From contig CANLUL010000002.1 in NCBI GenBank assembly GCA_947494305.1, positions 674,477 through 738,476 on the forward strand: a stretch of DNA of 64,000 nucleotides, in the 5' to 3' direction. The position numbers and the translations under genes are program-made. This document shows positions 59,934-64,000 of this stretch, in pieces; the stretch's first letter is position 1; every line of letters begins with the position of its first letter. A model generated the notes under the pieces. The model had not been told where the DNA came from and ran no database searches. It was given only the letters and a program-made list of their open reading frames with translations. The DNA comes from an uncultured Sphingomonadaceae bacterium (lineage in GTDB: Bacteria > Pseudomonadota > Alphaproteobacteria > Sphingomonadales > Sphingomonadaceae).

Positions 59934-62354
59934 ATGAAAGCGGTTGATTTTGGTTTCTTCCGAAATCTTGTTCGATATGTGATAATTTCGGTTATTTTGC
60001 TGGTTTCTTCGGCACTGTTTCTTGGGACGCTGGGTGTACAGCAGGCATTGAGCAAGCCAAATTCTAACATCCCTGCCAATTCCCTGATGGCAAATACCGA
60101 TCAATCCGCCATTGTAAGCCTGATTCCCGGGAGCGATGCTCCGCCCCTGTACAGCTATATACGCTATCGGACTGTCCCTCTCGGAACCGATGATCCGATG
60201 CCATATGTTCAAACCGATGCTGAGTTTGATCATCTGGAGAGGGAATCTTTTGTTTTTGGCCCAGTAGGATCGCGAACCCTCGTTCTGATTTCCGTTCGCA
60301 ACGATGGGGATATAGAAGGAAACTGGGTTCTCACTACACATCGTGGACTATTCAAAAACTTTTCGATCTCCGATATATCCGGTCAGAAAAGCAGGCTTAT
60401 TATAGATAGCAATAACATTGAGCAGACGGCTCAAGCATTGCGAACCAAGCATTTCTTTACCGATGAATTGATGTTGCAACCGGGCGAAGAAAAGCAAATT
60501 GCAATCCTATTCGACAGCATCCATTTGCCGGTTCTGCCGTTTGAGATTGTAACCGCTGAAACATTCGCTGATAATACTTATTTGCTATTGGCTATCGTCA
60601 TAGGTTCATCAGTCGGTATACTTGCTATCGCGATTATTAGTGTCAGTATCTATGCTGCGACCGGCCGGCCTGAATTTTTCTGGGCTGGATTGGCAGAATT
60701 GGCGGCAATTCTAGAGATTGTGCTTATGGGCGGCTTTTTTGGTATCTATCTCTTGTACGACAATGTCGAATTGGTTTTTATTCTCGGATTTTTGATACCC
60801 CTTTTATTCAGCATCGCGATGTCGCAATTTGCGCGATCTTTCATAAAGACCCGAAAAAACTCTCCTCTTTTGGATCGTATCCTGGCATCGATAATTTTCG
60901 TTGGTCTGCTGACCGCACTGGCATTGGTTGCCGCTGCTTTCTTCCCCAACTTGATGTTGAGCGAGATTTCTATGCCGATGGCAGGCCTTGTCGTCTTGGC
61001 GAGCACTTTCGTTCTACCCTATGTGGCGATCATCGCGACGCGTAGGTTGGGGACCTATTATTGGCCGCTGATCATTGCTTGGGGAGTCGTGAGCATATTC
61101 AGGATTGCCACCATGGCTGTTTCCTTTGACTTCATTCCTCAAATCCCGTTCAGTTACTTTATACATGGGCCAATTGGTCTTTTTAATACGGTTTTTTCGT
61201 TTCTAGCATTGCTACTCTTTCTCAACTCATTGAACCGCGAACGGTTAAATAACGCCCTTCATCTCAACGAAAGTTTGATCGCGCAGCAAAAGATTGGAGA
61301 GAAGGCAAACAAGCTAACGCTGCAAAACGAAGATGCTATGTCAACGATCCGCGATCAGGAAAACCTGATCCATGCATCGGGCCATGACAGCCAGCATGTT
61401 TTAATGGCTCTGAAAACGATCATAAAATTTGCTGATGAATTTGGCTCGGATAAGCTGCAAGAAAAATTACCGGACATGCTCAAATCCTCCGCCAGCCATC
61501 TTGAAGATATAATCGGCACGACAATGTCCAATCCTGTTGCGGGTTTCCAGAGTGCCAGTTTTGTGGCTCTCAGTAGTTTCAACGCAGCAGACTTTTCGCA
61601 CAGTCTGGAAACTATTTACGCACCGATGATGCGCAAGGAAGGCATGAATCTGCGCCTTGAATCTGAAGATGATCTGATGCTGGTGAGCGATAGAGCCTTG
61701 CTTGCCCGCGTATTATCCAACCTGCTCAGCAATTGTATGAAATATGCCAAAGGCAGCGATGTAACGATTTCAACGCGTTCGAATGATGATCTGGTTTATA
61801 TCACAGTTGCGGATGGCGGGACGGGCATTCCCGAGCAAGTGATCGAAAGAATTTCTACCACGTCCGCAATGCGTGTAGTGTCGTCCGATCTGGAGACTGG
61901 AACGGGATTTGGATTGCTTTCGAGCAAGCGTATTATTGCCACTCTTGGTGGAACGATAGATATTGAGAAATCAGCGGAAGGCGGTGCAGCCATAACTGTT
62001 GCCTTACCTCATCTGGTCAAAGAAAAAGCCGAAGAAGCTATATCCACACAGAAAATTCAAAGCCAATTGGACGCGTATCAGATCATAGATGTTGATGCGT
62101 TTGATGAGATGGGCGTTGCAACCGACCGCGAGTTGCAAGAGGCGGTAGACAAAAATGTTCTAATCCTGCCGATCAGCGTTGATAACTCATCACAAACGGC
62201 TGGACGGATCAGTAAATTTGCGGCGCTGATGCTCTTAAAGCCGGTGACCTTATCAATGACCAATCATCCGCTGCTCTCCGAAATCGCGCAGCATCACCGT
62301 GAAAATCAAGAGAAAGAAGGCGACACGACAATGGCCAAAGGAGAACCGTCATGA
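59934..62354 (+). CDS. 7TM (DISM-type) sensor histidine kinase with receiver-like C-terminus
   Basis: An 806-residue kinase. After an N-terminal membrane segment comes a periplasmic beta domain (about 60-215, 7TMR-DISMED2-like), then seven helices (about 220-430) and a coiled coil. The phospho-acceptor region reads LIHASGHDSQHVLMALKTI (His near residue 484). The ATPase domain has NLLSNCMKYAKGS, DGGTGIP and GTGFGLLSSKRI. The acceptor box is unusual, without the HExxxP of common HisKA domains. The last 120 residues (LILPISVDN; FAALMLLKPVTLS) resemble a receiver without the phospho-Asp. ATG 59934 has AGGGGGGTGTC upstream. The response regulator gene overlaps its stop by ATGA. Confidence 0.92.
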   Translation: MKAVDFGFFRNLVRYVIISVILLVSSALFLGTLGVQQALSKPNSNIPANSLMANTDQSAIVSLIPGSDAPPLYSYIRYRTVPLGTDDPMPYVQTDAEFDHLERESFVFGPVGSRTLVLISVRNDGDIEGNWVLTTHRGLFKNFSISDISGQKSRLIIDSNNIEQTAQALRTKHFFTDELMLQPGEEKQIAILFDSIHLPVLPFEIVTAETFADNTYLLLAIVIGSSVGILAIAIISVSIYAATGRPEFFWAGLAELAAILEIVLMGGFFGIYLLYDNVELVFILGFLIPLLFSIAMSQFARSFIKTRKNSPLLDRILASIIFVGLLTALALVAAAFFPNLMLSEISMPMAGLVVLASTFVLPYVAIIATRRLGTYYWPLIIAWGVVSIFRIATMAVSFDFIPQIPFSYFIHGPIGLFNTVFSFLALLLFLNSLNRERLNNALHLNESLIAQQKIGEKANKLTLQNEDAMSTIRDQENLIHASGHDSQHVLMALKTIIKFADEFGSDKLQEKLPDMLKSSASHLEDIIGTTMSNPVAGFQSASFVALSSFNAADFSHSLETIYAPMMRKEGMNLRLESEDDLMLVSDRALLARVLSNLLSNCMKYAKGSDVTISTRSNDDLVYITVADGGTGIPEQVIERISTTSAMRVVSSDLETGTGFGLLSSKRIIATLGGTIDIEKSAEGGAAITVALPHLVKEKAEEAISTQKIQSQLDAYQIIDVDAFDEMGVATDRELQEAVDKNVLILPISVDNSSQTAGRISKFAALMLLKPVTLSMTNHPLLSEIAQHHRENQEKEGDTTMAKGEPS

Positions 62355-62962
62355 AACTACGCGTTTTGCATGTCGATGATCATCCGTTGATCCGTCAGGG
62401 TTGTGAGATGCTATTGTCTCAGCTCGACCGCTATGAACTTGTCGGGGCCCTTGATCAGGGTCGCGGCGCTGTCGAATATGTGGCTGAACATGATATTGAT
62501 ATCGTCATCCTTGACCTTGACCTTCCGGACGTAAATGGCGCCAGTCTGCTGGCGGAATTGATCGGTAAATATGACCAGACCGTGATTTTGCTGACCGGTC
62601 AAAAGCGGCCTTCCGATTTCTCCTTTGCCCTAAAAATGGGTGTGCGCGCAATCGTCAGCAAGGCGGACGCGGTTGATGATATTGAAACCGCTCTGGATAA
62701 GGCGCTGGAAGGAGAAAATTATTTCTCTGACAGCATTAAGCCAATTGTTGAGAATATACAGCAGGAACCAGTGTCCCTTTCCCCGCGTCAATTGGCCATT
62801 TTGCACTTCCTCAAAGCTGGAGAAACCAACAAGGAGATCAGCTACCGACTGGGCATTGCCACGCCAACGGTCTCTTTCCATGTCGGAGAAATTCGTAAGA
62901 AATTTGGTGTTTCCAACAACAAAAAAATACTGCTTAAAGCGATAGAATCTGGGTTGTTATAA
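62351..62962 (+). CDS. NarL/LuxR-family response regulator
   Basis: A 203-residue response regulator. The receiver (1 to about 118) has acidic pocket HVDDHP (Asp9, Asp10), phospho-Asp55 in VILDLDLPD, Thr in LLTGQ and Lys in VSKADA. The LuxR-type HTH (about 140-200) reads LSPRQLAILHFLKAGETNKEISYRLGIATPTVSFHV. It is coupled to the kinase gene (ATGA overlap) and is its evident partner. Because the pair follows the YadA-type adhesin on the same strand, control of adhesion or surface attachment is a reasonable but untested guess. Confidence 0.95.
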   Translation: MKLRVLHVDDHPLIRQGCEMLLSQLDRYELVGALDQGRGAVEYVAEHDIDIVILDLDLPDVNGASLLAELIGKYDQTVILLTGQKRPSDFSFALKMGVRAIVSKADAVDDIETALDKALEGENYFSDSIKPIVENIQQEPVSLSPRQLAILHFLKAGETNKEISYRLGIATPTVSFHVGEIRKKFGVSNNKKILLKAIESGLL

Positions 62963-63405
62963 GCTTGGCTACCCAACTACTCCCGCGTTCTATCCGCACA
63001 TTTGAATCCTGATCCCCAAATGATCCGAAATTCAACATCGAACAGATCAAACCGAGGCACCGTCTTTTAACGCCCGCTTTTCGCCCATCACAGACATTGG
63101 CAAAGTGTCCGCTTCATCCCGATAAGGCATGGCTCGCCCCAGAATTTTTCCATCAACGGAAAATCGGATTACAACAGGCGCGTGCACCATCCCCAGTTCA
63201 TGGGATGGGCAATCACAGACGATTCAATCTATTCCATCCTAGGAGCCATTCTCAGCAACTGAGTCATTTGGGAGATAATTTTATGCGAGCCGGAAGCCCT
63301 CAAATTGCCGTTGTGGAGGATGATCCACCGGTTCTTGCTGACAACCATGATCATCTGGTCGCCGATATCTCTCAAATTTTGCGCGGAGCGAGAAAATTAC
63401 CAGAA
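62963..63405. other. Intergenic stretch with repeat copies and possible 5' extension of next gene
   Basis: 63072-63125 holds type 2 repeat pieces (CGCCCGCTTTTCGCCC, then TGTCCGCTTCATCCCGAT). From 63283 an ATG with GGGAGATAATTTT upstream opens a frame in phase with the lipoprotein. Its first residues (IAVVEDDPPVLADNHD) recall a response-regulator N-terminus, so it may be a decayed fused fragment. Confidence 0.45.
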
Positions 63406-63801
63406 ATGAAGAAAACTGCAGTGGTCAGTATGGCTATGTTAGCCCTTTTGACGGCCTGTGGCAGTGTGGTCGAGACGGACAATATTGCTGATGCCAAAGG
63501 GGATGTGGAGGCTGCTGAAACGGTGATCGAACCAACCGATCCGGAAACTCTTGAGGAAAGTGAGTTTAGCCGCAATTTGAATGAGAATTTCAGAGCCAAT
63601 TTCACAACCAACTTTGTCAAAAGTTGTGTGGCAGAAGCTTTAAAATCCGGGGCACCGGAAAACACCGTACGACCCGTCTGCGAATGCACATCTGGCGAAC
63701 TGTTAAAGCGCGTGAACAGCTATGCAGAATCCGCCAATCCTTCGCGGGAAAAAATGGTGGCAGCGGCAAGTTTTTGCTTCAAGAAGCTTCCCAAAAACTA
63801 G
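63406..63801 (+). CDS. Small putative lipoprotein
   Basis: A 131-residue protein with a lipoprotein signal (MKKTAVVSMAMLALLTACGS, lipobox LTAC). The acidic linker is followed by a helical domain with four Cys (KSCVAEA; VRPVCECTSG; ASFCFKK) likely to form disulfides in the periplasm. I do not recognise a family. ATG 63406 is chosen because it places the signal at the N-terminus; an in-frame ATG at 63283 has a better ribosome-binding site but would bury the signal. It is not coupled to the regulator upstream. Confidence 0.74.
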   Translation: MKKTAVVSMAMLALLTACGSVVETDNIADAKGDVEAAETVIEPTDPETLEESEFSRNLNENFRANFTTNFVKSCVAEALKSGAPENTVRPVCECTSGELLKRVNSYAESANPSREKMVAAASFCFKKLPKN

Positions 63802-64000
63802 ATCAAGGACCAGCTAAGCCGCTTATATGAAGGTAAGAAGATAGATTCGACAGCAGCGTTGAAGGAAGTTTTGTCGATGGGTGATCTGTCCTGCCAAAAT
63901 CAGTCTTCTCCAATGCCCGCTTAATCCCGAAAGCATGCGTAATTGGGCTAGACTGATTACGAGTCGAGTTCCGCTTAGATTGTTGGTTTTAAACCAACGA
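63802..64000. other. 3' intergenic end of window
   Basis: No gene is seen. 63918-63939 is a type 2 repeat copy (CGCTTAATCCCGAAAGCATGCG). A perfect palindrome GTTGGTTT-T-AAACCAAC lies at 63982-63998. Confidence 0.45.

Noticed and set aside
63982..63998. Perfect palindrome GTTGGTTT-T-AAACCAAC at the window end
   Set aside because: It lies beyond any gene in view, so its role cannot be judged without the next sequence.

Overview
The window looks like a chromosomal segment of a marine or aquatic alphaproteobacterium of the Sphingomonadales (Sphingorhabdus/Parasphingorhabdus-like). Reasons: moderate GC by eye, two large TonB-dependent receptors each placed with catabolic genes, a DUF3489-DUF2924-serine recombinase module, DUF2092 and DUF4136 proteins, a cyanophycin cluster, and a dispersed extragenic repeat family. 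The taxonomic call is inference. I found no tRNA, rRNA, CRISPR array or intact insertion sequence.

Layout. 1-1090 (-): edge of a mobile island, with a large serine recombinase cut by the window edge, DUF2924 and DUF3489. 1685-3660 (-): two-helix K+ channel coupled to a DUF4403 protein. 3794-10586 (+): complete tripartite RND efflux operon followed by a GltS-type glutamate symporter. 10665-13687: envelope and secreted proteins (DUF2092, a Pro/Arg/Asn-rich repeat protein, DUF4136, HdeA-like, glycine-zipper). 13875-14636: LuxR-type regulator without a LuxI nearby. 14637-15624: about 1 kb without a convincing gene. 15625-20837: TetR regulator divergent from a TonB receptor-alpha/beta hydrolase-MFS uptake operon, with a near-perfect palindrome between them. 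20878-21468: DUF4329 lipoprotein. 21647-27990: cyanophycin metabolism (cyanophycinase, CphA, a second synthetase-like protein lacking the ATP-grasp half, isoaspartyl peptidase). 28184-30090: debris of a conjugative or mobilizable element (truncated mobC, broken traG/virD4) abutting a truncated NUDIX gene.

30169-43599 is a catabolic island: TetR regulator, acetoacetate-decarboxylase-family protein, EthD-domain protein, zinc-free MDR oxidoreductase, two two-domain VOC proteins, SDR, TonB receptor, class III aminotransferase, coniferyl-aldehyde-type dehydrogenase and an APH/ACAD10-like kinase. The octamer TGGCCTAA occurs six times in its intergenic regions, once inside a 17-bp palindrome and twice inside a shared 19-bp element. 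This suggests one regulon for import and stepwise degradation of an unidentified carbonyl- or aromatic-type compound. It is the best candidate for an undescribed system here.

43797-50681 holds membrane, lipid or pigment-type functions (saccharopine-dehydrogenase-like/DUF4166, DCC thiol oxidoreductase, DUF5995, carotenoid-biosynthesis-like membrane protein, MMPL exporter). 50682-51125 contains a decayed copy of the 3' end of infC. 51126-52821 is a sensor/HTH/hydrolase regulator split over two overlapping frames. 52934-54470 encodes two secreted proteins of unknown function. 54702-54971 encodes a small Gly/Ser-rich peptide with a double-glycine-type leader. It is divergent from a 51-codon Cys-rich frame with a strong ribosome-binding site, which overlaps the start of a large YadA-type trimeric autotransporter by ATGA. 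A 7TM histidine kinase and NarL-type response regulator follow. A small lipoprotein gene ends the window.
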